From positions 147,501-211,500 of the forward strand of contig CAJNDS010002695.1 of assembly GCA_905221605.1 (NCBI GenBank): 64,000 bases of DNA, in the 5' to 3' direction. A model generated the notes under the pieces. The model was not told the origin of the DNA. It made no database searches and worked only from the letters and a program-made list of their open reading frames with translations. Positions within the stretch are counted from its first letter, which is position 1. Each line of letters starts with the position of its first letter. The translations under genes were made by a program, and so were the position numbers. Below, piece after piece: positions 44,101-55,229 of this stretch. This stretch comes from Symbiodinium natans. Taxonomy: Eukaryota > Sar > Dinophyceae > Suessiales > Symbiodiniaceae.

Positions 44101-44900
44101 GTGTTAGAGGTTGGATCTTAGGGGTTGGAGTGTTATGAGGTTTCTGGTGTTTTGGGCTTGCAGTGTTGGAGTGGGGGGATGTGGGCTGGGCGACGCGTAT
44201 ACTTTTTGTCTCTTTGCAGAGCACTTCGGAAATACATGTCTTAGTCTTTACGTGTGGCCAGGATTTGCGATGTTGCTCTGCACTTCTTCGCCACCTCTGC
44301 GAAACCATGGCAGCTTTGCGCCACTTTGGGCCACGACATCATGTTTGTCGAGTTGGCCGGAAACGTAACCACAACTTGTTGTCCAAGAAGGACACGCTCA
44401 AGGTTGCTGACACGCGCGACGAACTTGAACAGAGCCTGCAAAATACAACCAGGAAAGGCGAAATCTGAGACACGGACTGGACAAGGAGATGTGGGCTGCA
44501 AGTTCCCCGATGTCTCCCAACTCGGAGGTCAGTGGCATGGCTGTGAAAAGACCGTAGGCAAAACTCCAAGCGCACAGAGCTTGGTAAGCTAGTCTAGAAC
44601 CCCCAGTGGGGTCCCTTTCCCTCTTTGAGGGTTGGCGTTCTCTCAAGCCTCATCAGCCAAAGCAAAAGAGCACCACCAAGGCTACTCGCAAGTACGAGTC
44701 GAAGCCTAGGAGTCGGCAGCACATCCTAGTTCATCCTGTGAGTTCATCCTGTGCGAGCCTCGCTCCCTTTCTCCACTGTTTGCTTTAGAAACCCCCCCAA
44801 AGAAAAATATAAGCCCTATATTACCCTTAGAAGGAAGAATATGTTTGTTTTTTTTTCGGGTGGGGGGGGGGGTCTTAAGCAATTCATAGTTCTTCCTAAG

Positions 44901-44968
44901 CTACCTACCGAAGAATGGCCCTCACAAGCGCCGCTTCTTGGCAAGCTCCACGGAGTCCTTAACTACTG
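44901..44968 (+). CDS. Coding-like exon, unknown
   Basis: Acceptor TCTTCCTAAG, frame LPTEEWPSQAPLLGKLHGVL then NYW. The sequence then becomes G-rich and contains GGGTTAGGGTTTAGG. Family unknown; the donor is not certain. Confidence 0.35.
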
Positions 44969-45204
44969 GGGGAGGGGAGGGGGGTTAGGGTTTAGGATCC
45001 GATAGTTCAGGATTAAAGCCGTTGGGGGGAAACCCCCTACTCCGGTAAATGCCCGAATTGACCGTAAGGTGTTTCTGATCCCGACGATGAACCGATGGAG
45101 AGGTCGGGGGGCCCTGCTTCGTTGGAGAGCTTCTTTGGGTGTTGGGCTTAGGAGTTGCGTGGCGAGGGTCTGAAACTTCGGGTACATGTTTAGGTTCCAC
45201 TGAG

Positions 45205-45350
45205 GAGTTTAGTAAACCTGGATTGTTGGAGGGCCTGGCCTTACCCCACGAAGCCGTGTGGGAGGAGGTGTGGAAGGGCTTCGTTCGTGGCTTTTGGTTC
45301 CAGCAGTGCTTGGGCTGTGAACCAGGGACCTCGGCACACGAGAGCTTAAG
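45205..45350 (+). CDS. Coding-like exon with consensus donor, unknown
   Basis: The frame reads EFSKPGLLEGLALPHEAVWE then EVWKGFVRGFWFQQCLGCEP, ending GTSAHESLR at a consensus donor AAG|GTAAGT (45351). The upstream boundary, acceptor CACTGAG, is less certain. Acidic/aromatic composition supports coding. Family unknown. Confidence 0.45.
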
Positions 45351-45451
45351 GTAAGTTATGTCAGGTCAACAGAGTTCGAGATGTGAAGCTTGACCCTTGG
45401 GCTGAAACTCATCCCTCAATTTGACGGACAGTTAATCCTTAAATATCACAG

Positions 45452-45560
45452 CAGCCTCCTGAACCCAAAATCTTGGCGGCCAGGGAGTCACCCTTGGCTT
45501 TGGCTGCGGCTCTAAGCCAGGCGCAGACCAACTTTAGCAGGCAGGGGGCTGGGGAATGGC
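45452..45560 (+). CDS. Coding-like exon, unknown
   Basis: Acceptor AAATATCACAG. The frame reads QPPEPKILAARESPLALAAA then LSQAQTNFSRQGAGEW. It is Ala/Gln-rich and probably helical. The minus-strand frame here (45439-45783) is likely a shadow. End approximate. Confidence 0.4.
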
Positions 45561-45894
45561 TGGGGAGAAGGCGAAGGGTGTGGGGTTGAGAGAAGAAGGG
45601 GAGTGGATTGCACCTACTTTTTGCAGTTGGTGGCTCTCTGTCCGCATAGCGGCGCCGCAAGGGGAATCGTGCTGAGAGCGGAACAGCGGAGCAGTGCCGA
45701 AGCGTGATACGGAGGTATGAAAGTGATGGGTACTGGTAGCTGATCAAGCATGTCAATTCCGAGTTCCAACTCTCAACTGACACGGTCTTGCCTAAAGCGA
45801 CAGCAACGGCAGCTGGCGATTCACAGCGGGATGTTCAGTGTTAGAGGCCCCGCGATGTGACGGTTGTGTGGAGGCAAGTGACGGCACCTGCCAT

Positions 45895-46069
45895 CTTGCA
45901 AGTCGCGGACTTCCTCCTCGATGCTGAAGCTTGGCTGCAAGAACGGCTGCAAGAACGTGTCTTTGCCACAGAACCGCTCTGCCTGAGCGATGCTCGAGCA
46001 ATGGGCCAGCATACTGTACAGAGAGGCGGTGAGGACGAAGTGAGGAGGAAGAAGAATCGAAAGGTCTGA
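45895..46069 (+). CDS. Coding-like segment, unknown
   Basis: The frame reads VADFLLDAEAWLQERLQERV and FATEPLCLSDARAMG, ending in a basic tail. A helical stretch is likely. It competes with a 226-codon minus-strand frame (45792-46472) that carries no motif. Confidence 0.3.
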
Positions 46070-46918
46070 AGGAGGAGAGGGAGCAGAGGAACAGGAACAA
46101 GACCACGAAGCAACCGTGAAACCATGTCGAAGGCCTTCTACGAGAAAGTTCTCTGTTGAATCTACAAATTAAGCTGAAAACCCCTGTCGCCAATTCAAAC
46201 TGGCCACTCATTTTCGCGAATCCTGCATGGAGTTCTCGCCCACTCGACGACTCTACGTCGGCATGACGGCAGGCGTTTGCCTCCACCTGGGAGCATGCGA
46301 AGGTGAAACAGCTGTGTTTGTGTGCTTGAGCCAAGCACAGATCGGCTGGCAGCGATGAGATAAGCTCGAGCGTAGCTGACAGCAGCACTATCATTTGATT
46401 TCGGCAGAGTCTGCGCGGTGCAGCTGCAGAAAGATTGCTGGAGGTTGCAGCGCACACCCTTAGCACCAGCACGAATCACGGTCCTACATGCAGCTGTAAG
46501 GACAAGATGACAGCCGGGAGCTGAGAAAGGGTGCCGCAGATGCCGCTTCGGGGATGCCTGGCATCCCATGAGTGCAATCCGTTGCTCTGCAGAGCATGTC
46601 TCAATCACAAATATGGATTCTATAAGGCCTACGAACCTATGAACTTAAAGCCTGAAGCTTAAATTAGATGAGGGCTTATGCTACAAGGAAGACATGTCCC
46701 TTAACTTCCCGCCGGGACCTGTGGACGGGCAGGTATTGAAAAGCAACTGAACACCCCCTCGCACAGGACCCAGGCTTCGCACAGAAATCTCACGCGAATC
46801 ACAAGATCATGTAGCCCGACACTAGACTTTCCTAAGCCAGTGAAGTCTTCCAACCACAGCAAGTCCCTCGACCCAAGCGCTCGACTCGAAGCTTTAGCAG
46901 CCAAACAGATCGCTTCAG

Positions 46919-46960
46919 GTGCTTTATGAGGGCTCCAGCACATCGCTAACCAACAGCAAG
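46919..46960 (+). CDS. Short coding-like exon, unknown
   Basis: Acceptor CGCTTCAG, frame VLYEGSSTSLTNSK, GC donor at 46961. Length 42 nt, phase 0. Confidence 0.35.
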
Positions 46961-47684
46961 GCCTTCGGGCCTAGGGGGTGTGGTGACTTTGGCTTCAGTT
47001 TAAGGAGCCGGGCCGGGCTTACGGGATCAAAAGGTGTTGGGTGCTTGGTGGTTCGTGATGGACCTTGGGCCAAATCCCAAGACCCAATTGCAAGCCAAGA
47101 CCCACACATACACACACCAGTCCCTGTGGTCTGTCCCTGTGGTCTGAATCTTTGGCGGTCCGAAGTACCCTTGTGAAGTATCAGTTATTCATCATTCTCC
47201 AGAAATGACTGTGTTGGGGCTACACTTCCATGGTTCGGATGGATACTTTGGGATGCGACAGAGAATTCCTCAGCTTCGGGGCACACATGGCTAGTGAAAC
47301 TCCGAGATCCTCTTCGACAATCCCTGACTGCCAGGTTCGTAAATCCTCGATCATCTCCTGCAAAAGAGCTCTGGGCGGCAATCAGTTCCGTTTGGTGCAA
47401 TGCTTGCTTCTTCCCAGAGCCCGAACGACAAAAAGCGCAAGAACCTGAGAAGCCCACACTTCGTACTGGTAGGTTTGACTTCATTCTCGTTTTTTCCCAC
47501 CCTCGGTGTGAGACTCTTCCCCTGTCGATCCCAGCGCAGTCCAATTCCTTAATCCTGCGCCGGAGGGTTGCTTCAGATTCAAGTGTTATTGCTAGCTTCT
47601 TGGTTTGGCCTTGAAGCCAAGTCGGCCCTAGTCGGAAGCAGACCTCTGCAGCCCTACACCCTCAAGCCTGTTGTGATACTCCAG

Positions 47685-47996
47685 GTCGGCATCGTAAAGC
47701 CCAAACAAAACTCAAGTTCTGAAGAGGTCGGGTCAAGTCCTTTTTTCTCGAAATCCGAAGCTGCCAGAATACGCGGTTCAGCTCGTCTTGCGGGCTCACA
47801 TGCGAATATGCACTTTGGCCACCCCGCAGAGAGCATCCAAGGCGAGGAATCTGAAGCTGGGGCCTCAGAAGGGACGTACAGGGAAGCCGCGAAAAGAGGA
47901 ATGACACGAAGAACTGAGCATCGGGGACGGCAGCTGCTGTACCAAAGTCCCCAAGCGACCCCCCCGGCGTATGCAGAGCTTCAAACAATAGAGTAG
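47685..47996 (+). CDS. Coding-like terminal segment, polar, unknown
   Basis: CCCTACACCCTCAAGCCTG and the acceptor ATACTCCAG precede a 103-codon frame to a TAG. It begins VGIVKPKQNSSSEEVGSSPF and includes ESIQGEESEAGASEGTYREA and LYQSPQATPPAYAELQTIE. Composition suggests a disordered tail. It may be the C-terminal exon of a gene upstream of the kinase. Confidence 0.4.
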   Translation, partial: VGIVKPKQNSSSEEVGSSPFFSKSEAARIRGSARLAGSHANMHFGHPAESIQGEESEAGASEGTYREAAKRGMTRRTEHRGRQLLYQSPQATPPAYAELQTIE

Positions 47997-48086
47997 AGGC
48001 CTGCTTCAGCAACTCAGCATCCCCCGAATCAGAGATTAACACTAGAAGCCCTTCAAACCCGAGAAGCAGCTGGCGATGACGTGTAG

Positions 48087-48226
48087 CAGCTTGATGTCCG
48101 AGTCGGGGTGTATGATTGCACCAGGAGGCCCACTGCATGCTTCCTAGGGCCCGAAAGTGCTGTCTTCTCCTACGAACTGGCGTCTGATCCAAGAGTTAAA
48201 AGCAGAAGCAGCTGGCGACCTGGCAA
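48087..48226 (+). CDS. Coding-like exon, unknown
   Basis: Acceptor GATGACGTGTAG. The frame reads QLDVRVGVYDCTRRPTACFL then GPESAVFSYELASDPRVKSR and SSWRPGK, with a possible GC donor at 48227. Good coding character, no family recognised. Confidence 0.4.
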
Positions 48227-48410
48227 GCCTTACGGTTGGGAGGCGTATCGAAGCAGAACCGAACTGCTATGTCCCGGATGCCTCAAAGGGACGTGCTACA
48301 AATGAGAGTTTGCCTTCCAAGGGCTCCTGAACTCCAGGTTGATGGACACATAAACATCAAAAGCTCCCCTCAGCCCTTGGTGCTTTTGCCAAAGCAAGAG
48401 TGCGCGCACC

Positions 48411-48424
48411 TTGGGGGGGGGGGG
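48411..48424 (+). repeat. Poly-G tract
   Basis: About 12 G residues. Confidence 0.85.
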
Positions 48425-49200
48425 TGGGCGCTTCCTTCCAGAAGGCGGGATCCCCCACAGACTTGGATGTTGCAGTGAAGCCAGGAACTGAGATGTTGTG
48501 GGGCTTAAGGCAGGTAGGGCTCAGGGTTTTGCACTTCCAGGGTGGCATTTCTCTCTCTCCCAAAACTCCCCGAGCTTATCTTTTCAGGGTGCTTTCAGGG
48601 CATTTCGGACCTCAAGAAGCTCACGAGGGTTGTGAGCCATGAGGGTTCGGCTTTCTTTTCATGCATAGTGTTGAACTCACGCGCACAAGTTCATGAGCTC
48701 AGCTCCTATAAGTTAAGCCCCCTCATCCAATCTTCCCCTGCCACGATCTCTACATCTAGCCTGATTGCAGCATGTACAACCTAAATTCTCCGAGCATCTT
48801 TGCGCGTGCCAGACTTCCAGGTCCGTCTCAATATTCGACGATGAATCTAATCTGGTCTGGGCCTTGTCTTCGTGGGTGCTCGTTTGGGGGGATGGCCAGA
48901 AGCGCAACCTTTAATATTGAAAAGTACGCCCGGAAAGGGTGTCAAGCATCTTTGCTTTCGCGTTAGCCGTATCTTTTGTGTTCATCTTGTGTGGCCATAC
49001 GCCAATTTGATATTGAATCACCCTACTCGAACTGCTACTCGTCAAGGGAATGCCGGCCCCTGCAACCTTAAACCCTGCCCTGAGTCCCAAAAAAGTGCCA
49101 AACAAACTGCACCCGATGAGTCCGAGACCCTATAAACCCTCAAGTGCGTGACCGGAGCACCTAAACCACAAGCTCCAAGCCCCTAAACCCCATGCGCCAG

Positions 49201-49249
49201 CAGTCAACCCCAAAAAGAATGATGCCCGGCCGGCGTTCGTCTTCTTGAT
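49201..49249 (+). CDS. Coding-like short exon after CCCTAAA-type stretch
   Basis: Preceded by CACCTAAACCACAAGC and CCCCTAAACCCCATGCGCCAG, which are telomere-like. The frame reads VNPKKNDARPAFVFLI then a stop. It may be a terminal exon, or may splice through a GA donor just before the stop. Confidence 0.35.
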
Positions 49250-49772
49250 CTGAAGAAAATGCTTGAGCGGACAACATGACACTGCCCCATAACACAACAT
49301 CTACAGATGATTGCCCCTTCTCATTTCGCGAAAGTTCTTGGTGAAAACTCATCATGCTCTTCAGACTAACACGTGCACGCTTCTCGCCATGTGCTCTCAC
49401 AACAGCATTCAAAGCAACGACGGCTAACGGCCTTCCACGTGTTACCAGCATGAAGGTCTGAGATTAGTTTAGTGCACACGCTCGATCTCAAGAAGAGTCA
49501 TGACAACTGCTCAGGGTTCTCATGGCAGCTTTGACACTAGTGTCTTTATGATGCAGGGGCGTGTGTTTATGTGGATTAAGGGTCTAGATTTTCCACAGAT
49601 ATAGTCTGGACTGGCATTTTACAGGTGGCCGGGAGGGGCGGGAACCATGGAACCCTGTGTAAAGCCTTAAACCCAGAATCCTAAATCCTAAGCCGGATGC
49701 ACTAGATTGCAAAAAGGCCCCAAACACTGAAGAAGGCCCCAGACAGTTCTGATGACAGCTCGCAGTTCGCAG

Positions 49773-49869
49773 CAGGCCATGCTTCGGCGCGAGTGTGAGA
49801 TCTTGGGCCGACTTGGACCCACAGGGTTGAGGGTTTAGGGTTTGGGGTTTGGGGTTTAGGGTAGATGTT

Positions 49870-49900
<31 letters not shown>

Positions 49901-52900
49901 ATGATCGAGGTTTGGGGCTTCGGATCTGGGCTGCAATCTGAGGATTCCAGGGTGGGCGCCCGAGAGAAGGGCATCGTTGCTCTTGCTGACTCAGCCCAGT
50001 GATGAAGGACAGACCCACCCGCACATCATGTCGGCCTTGGCGTATGAAGAGTGTCAATGCGTCCGGGCCTCGGAGTCAGATTGGGTCCGGAAGTAGCTAC
50101 TGTCGCGAGGTCCCTTGCTTCAGCTAGTGCTTGCTGTGGGGTGAGGGGGGCGCAGGGGGATCCTGCGAATAGCTCGTATACTCAACGCGAAAGAGTGAGA
50201 GTGGCTGCATGTGTTCACTGCTTGCACCAAGTATCACCTTCACCAACCTTGCGCAGAGAGCTTGAAAGCAAAGCACAAATGCTGTGCTACAATTACGGAG
50301 CTTCTGACTGCAATCCCTCTACAATGCTTGACTTTCATAGACGCTGTTGATGGGGATAGCCCCATGTAAGCAAAGCCAAGTTGCTCGGGTTGGCATTTTT
50401 CAAGTTGCCCTGTGCTTCCTAATCCGTGGAACGCACATTTCAGACCTTGCTAAGAACGGCCATGCTTGACCCTTCCAGGAAATGATCCTGGTGACTCGCT
50501 TGGCAAGCGAGGGCGATCTGTCCAGACTTGTGCCAAATGGGCAGGGCGCTCGGGAAGATCCTAGAGGGCCTGGGGTGCAGGCTCATTTCTCGAAGCTCAA
50601 GCACGTCCATTGCCACGAAGGGACCACGAATCCAAGAAAAGAGCTAGAATCCAAGACACGATACCAGGCCCAAAGGTTGCCAAGGACCTTCCAACGACCT
50701 TGTCCTGAACTGCTCGGTGTGAGTTGGCCCAGGTCTTGCTTGGAAGAAGTGCAGGCAGAATGTTCCGAATGAAGAAATCAGGGCCTGGCAAAGGGGTTTC
50801 GGCAGCACATATACTACCTTTGATGTTGGGAAAGTCACGGCTTCCCTGGAGTTTGCACAGACAGATCAATAGCCAACGAGGGTCTTTTCGGATACAGTAG
50901 GCGTTAAGTTTAAGCAGGTTGCCGGATCGGGTTCAGGATAGCTGCGATGTGGGATTTCTGATGGTGGAATGGCATTAACACCTTAGGCCCTGGCTCAAAG
51001 TTGGTACATGCAAAAGCAAGCCCAGACAAGAACCGAAGAAGCTCCCTAATGAAAGGCCCTTTATGAAACCCTTAGAGTAAGCCCTCTTGGACCCAAACTT
51101 GAACTCAACGCCCCACAATCCCACACCCAAATCGGGATTGCGGGGGGGGTCGGACCCGAAAGGTTTTAAGGCAGAGTTTTTTCCTGGGGAGCGTTGACGG
51201 CTAAAGCGGGGGGGGGCATGGCTAAGAGCCTCCGAACGTGAGCTACGACATGAAAACAGGTTCGCAGACTTACTCATCAGCTGCTGTCCGCTTTCCAGTA
51301 CTTGCAGGCCGCTTGGTGTTCTGAAAGTAGACAGCTTGCAGCTGTCAGCGCATGCTTCTGTGCTGGGCACGCCGAATGCAACTGATAGGGATGTTCGAGA
51401 CATTTTGGGCACTGTACTCGGCTTGGGACCATGGAAGCTCATCACCCCACATCACCTCATTCCACCTCAACCTTCAAGCTGCCAACGTGTGCACCTCAGG
51501 AGAAGCGGGTCGTGCGGGCCTGAGATCGCAACGCAAAGGCACCGAAAAGCTTCCCAACGAAGCTTCCATCTTTCACTGGGCGAAACTCAGACCAACCCAG
51601 CTCTGCGAACAGAGGCTTTGATAGCGTAGGGTTTCTGTAGGGTGGGCCACTTAGGGATTTCTAGGGTTGGGACACTGGAACGGTCGGAGTATGTCGGAAT
51701 GTCGGAGTTGGGGCAGGTGGATGTAGCATGGAGCGAGCGTCGCCTTGCGAGGTTCACGGCGATGTGAAGCCACAGAATGTTCTGATCAGCTTGGGTCAGG
51801 CGAGTTTCCGGCCTCTGAAACCCCGAAATAGAGGGCCTGAGCCTTACCACGTGGCCAGACGCGCTGAGCCCCAAGCCACCCGCCGTGCAGGGTGCCTTCC
51901 TGGCACAACTCACAGACTTCGGCTTGGCACACGAGATCCCAGAAGGGGAGCCTTACATAGTGCACGGGGCCCAAACCTAGCAGAGCAGAGACTTTGAGAC
52001 AGGTTTGGGAGGTTTTGGGCTTCGACTCCTGGCATGCTTTCAGGTTTTTGTTGCTGAATGTTTGGGAGATTCGTTTTCATTGAGAAGGCGTACTCGGATT
52101 TGTTGTCCAGAACCTCAGACATAACCCACGTGGATGCAACATGGGGCATATCCTCCAGCACTGGCATGTAAACAGACTACTTCGCCCAACCTCGCCTCAG
52201 ATTGCCTTTCCGCGCCTCACTTGCCCACAAGGTTGCCGCACGTACAGGGCTCCTATGGCTTCGTGCCCTCAGAGGCACGATCCTGAGGAAGGCTTAGAAG
52301 CCCTGATGCTGTCTGCACACGCGCGCAGGTCAAGCACAAAAGGCAGCTAAGCTTTGCTGCTGATTTGTCTGGGCCTCAGAAACGTGGGAAATGGAGTGGC
52401 TTCATTCACAGGTTCACAGCTCTCATACAAAAATTGAATGCAGACGAAAGCTTGGCGACCAGTCTCAAGTCGATCCAGCAAAGCCTCAGAAACGATGGGA
52501 GGGTCTTAATCCTGAGTATTGGATCTGAGCCCTTACGCCCGAGACTCCACGCCGTGCGAGGTTTGCATTGGGAGTTATGATCTTCCGCCTGCTCTCAAGC
52601 GACCTTGCCTGCAAAAGGGGGGGTCCCAAGCGTGGCCAAGTGTCAAAGATGGGGAGTCCCGGAGTCCCAGAGCACAGGACAGCAGAGAACCAAAGTCCAT
52701 GCAGCCAAGGTTATGAGCCGTTTTATCCTGTCTGCGCCTTACCAACGCCAACAATCTCTCTGCTGGGAAGGATGCAGGGCATAGCGCAAGAGCAGCATAG
52801 CCGAAAGGATGAGGAGCCGAAGAGAGGATTAATATGGATTAATAGTGTTTTCGTGTTGCTTCCCTCAGAAGAATGCCAGAAGCTTCTCGTTCCGTCTCGC

Positions 52901-54110
52901 AATGGGCTGAGTTTTGGGCAGCTAAGCTCTGGCTCTGAAGTTTAGGCTCATGCGATTCCCGGGTTCTTGCGAGGTAGTCTTATCTATAATGAGTCCGGGT
53001 CTTGGGATCTTCAGGATTTCTAGGGTTTAGGGACTCATGGTGCCGTGACCGTGGTGGAGGGTCTTGCGCCAGCTTCTTCCGACTGCGCGCCTTTAGTCTT
53101 TAGCGAGAGCCTTATCGGTATCCAAGCTTCGGACGTAAGCTCTGGAACTGCAAGGAGGTCAAGCGAGATAAATCCGTGAGCCCGGAGCGCGAACCGTCCA
53201 ACCCGTGCCAAACCCGAGTCACAAGACAAACTCGGTAAAAGGGCCCTTGGGGCATTGCATACTTTTCATCTTCAGGAATCTTTTCTAGTAAACAATGACA
53301 GCAACCACCACGGACAGCTGCGTGAAGACGCTGGCGATGGCAGAACGTAAGGGCACGAAGATCAGGAAGCAACACAAATGCAGATGTAGTGAAATGGTAG
53401 CGCCAGCCTCATCTCTGCAGGCGTCAGCTGTGGACTCGGAACTCCTTTTCGACTCCGCTTGTTGGGATCCACTCTCCACGATGGCAAAGGACTTCTGGCT
53501 AAGGGTTCATGAGGAGTTCTGGCATCGCAACCGAGAGGTAGGCGCTCACACTGGGCAGCTGCCCCTACAGCTGCTAAAACCCCTGCTTCGGCTCAGGTTG
53601 CAGATTAGTCTCGCGGTTTAGGTTTCGACCTTTGGCTTTGGAGCGCAGCATGTCAGCTCCTGAGCTTCCAGTATCAGGTATGTCAGTACCAGGTGCGCAC
53701 GGGCCACCAGAAATTGGTTTAAAGAACCAAAAGCTGCTACAGCAGCAGTTCTGATTCGTCATGGCATTACAGTCGTGTCGACAAGCTACAGTCTGTCGAA
53801 GTTGGTCTGGAGTGGCTCTTTTGGGTTGATGGCCCCTGCTTGCCACCCTTGGACTTTCGGCGACTGGGCACGGGAAGCTCCCAAGCCCCTCAACGCCTAA
53901 GTACACCCCTCAGCCCCTGAGCCTGAACCCCTAACCCCCCCCCTTTTACAAATTCTAGAAACCCAGGCCCCGAACCAACCCTGCACTATCCTGGAAGCAC
54001 TATCCTGGGCAGAGGACTTCTCGGTCCGACTCTTGTCACCAGATCCGGCGGAGCGAGGCTCAGCCTCGGAACTGCTTGCAGGCCGGCCCGTCCTTTTTAA
54101 GGGTGCTTAA
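49773..54110 (+). CDS. Protein kinase (Ser/Thr type), at least 7 exons
   Basis: Exons found: 49773-49825, QAMLRRECEILGRLGPTG (helix C with its Glu); 50479 to ~50533, EMILVTRLASEGDLSRLVPN (subdomain V); 51752-51799, VHGDVKPQNVLISLGQ (catalytic loop HGDxKPxN, with Gly replacing the usual Arg of HRD); 51891-51961, LAQLTDFGLAHEIPEGEPYI (Mg-binding DFG); 52232-52274, LPHVQGSYGFVPSE (subdomain VIII, SE in place of PE); 52561 to ~52606, FALGVMIFRLLS (subdomain IX); and 53998-54110, FSVRLLSPDPAERGSASELL (subdomain XI with its Arg). The catalytic-loop and DFG exons join in phase 0, and DFG to VIII rebuilds a Val, both with GC donors. The Gly-rich loop, Lys exon, and pieces between V and VIb and between IX and XI are not found. 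Exon 1 is followed by TTTAGGG repeats; the last exon is preceded by CCCTAAA-like and followed by TTTAGGG-like sequence. Confidence 0.8.
49825..49862 (+). repeat. TTTAGGG array downstream of kinase exon
   Basis: Starts a few nt after the GT donor of the exon at 49773-49825. It includes TTTGGGG variants. Confidence 0.9.
49872..49900 (+). repeat. Longest poly-G tract
   Basis: 29 uninterrupted G residues within a kinase intron. Confidence 0.95.
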
Positions 54111-54379
54111 GACTGAAGGCTTAGTAAGGTTCTTGGAGATTTTAGAGCTTTCTAGGCTTCAGTTTAGGAGAGGGGTTGAGAGTGTGGGGTAGTGTAGGGG
54201 ATCTACGACGAACCTACGAAAATCTACCAGTCTACGTGCTCTCTTGGAACTCTGTGGACAGCGGGTGGGTCTGCAGAGTCCCGAGGAGCAACAAGCACGT
54301 AGGACCTCTGGCTTGTGCATGCTTGTGAGCCTACGTTTCTGCATTGAGACCCTCTGCCCAAGCGCATCCTTGTCTCCAG

Positions 54380-54544
54380 CTGAGTCCTCCACAGCGACCA
54401 TTTCAGAGATTTCGGAGTCTCAACATGACATGTTGAGAGTCAGCACCATGGGTGCACCAGGTGACTGGCTGCAAGCTGATGAGTCGCTGTTGGTGACGAG
54501 CTTAATTAGTTCGGGGGATCTGGCAGCTGTTGTGGATGGGATTG
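54380..54544 (+). CDS. Coding-like exon, unknown
   Basis: Acceptor TTGTCTCCAG. The frame contains ESSTATISEISESQHDMLRV, STMGAPGDWLQADESLLVTS and LISSGDLAAVVDGIG, then a GT donor at 54545. Good coding character. It may be a C-terminal extension of the kinase gene, or the next gene. Confidence 0.45.
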
Positions 54545-55046
54545 GTTTGCAGTTGTCGGTGGTTGGTTGAGGCCTTTGGGCAACGTACTCCAGACTGTTT
54601 TTGCTGGAGGCAAATTCTCAACTACACACTGCAAATCTCTGAGTCATCCCCAATTCGAGCCACAGAAATCGAATGTCCCCTGCTATTGGGTTCTCGAGGC
54701 TAGCAACGAGCGAGGAAGCTCATCACCTTGCCCGCGGCAGCATCCCGGCGCCAAGTCAGTCAGGTATGTGACTTATCAAGGCAACAAATCCAACGCGACC
54801 GAAAAAGGGCTCGCTTTGTATGCACCCCAAATACGATAGAATCTTTATTGTGAGAAACCTTTCTAATGGGGAGCCCTGGTCTGGGCCCAAGTGTAAGATA
54901 AAACACGCAGGCTGCTCGAAGCTTCTGAAGTATTCAGGGTCACCAGACTCGATACTCCGCAACCCAAAAGTTAGAATCCTTACAGAAGGCCATGAACTTT
55001 TAAAGCCTTCTTGCCCGGCTCACGCAAACCCCAACCCCTACTGCAG

Positions 55047-55095
55047 CACCCGCTGTGGCATTCGGCTTGGTCTGAAGGTCTGAAGTCGTGCGGGG
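55047..55095 (+). CDS. Coding-like short exon, unknown
   Basis: CAAACCCCAACCCCTACTGCAG precedes a frame HPLWHSAWSEGLKSCG. GGGGGTTTAGAGGCTTC follows. It fits the bracket rule; family unknown. Confidence 0.3.
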
Positions 55096-55229
55096 TACAG
55101 GGGGTTTAGAGGCTTCATAGGATCCTTGAGCTAGGGCCTGAATTCGGCTTCCTCGTGCTTCATGGCTTTGAAAGTTTGGCTTTGTTGCTTTGGTTGGGCG
55201 CGCGCGTGCGTCCTTGATCATAGCTCCTG

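Noticed and set aside
45792-46472. 226-codon minus-strand open frame
   Set aside because: No motif, Ser/Leu/Arg-rich composition typical of antisense of GC-rich coding sequence; a plausible + strand exon overlaps it.
50051-50110. QIGSGSSYC as the kinase glycine-rich loop
   Set aside because: Spacing does not fit GxGxxGxV, and it lies downstream of the helix C exon, in the wrong order.
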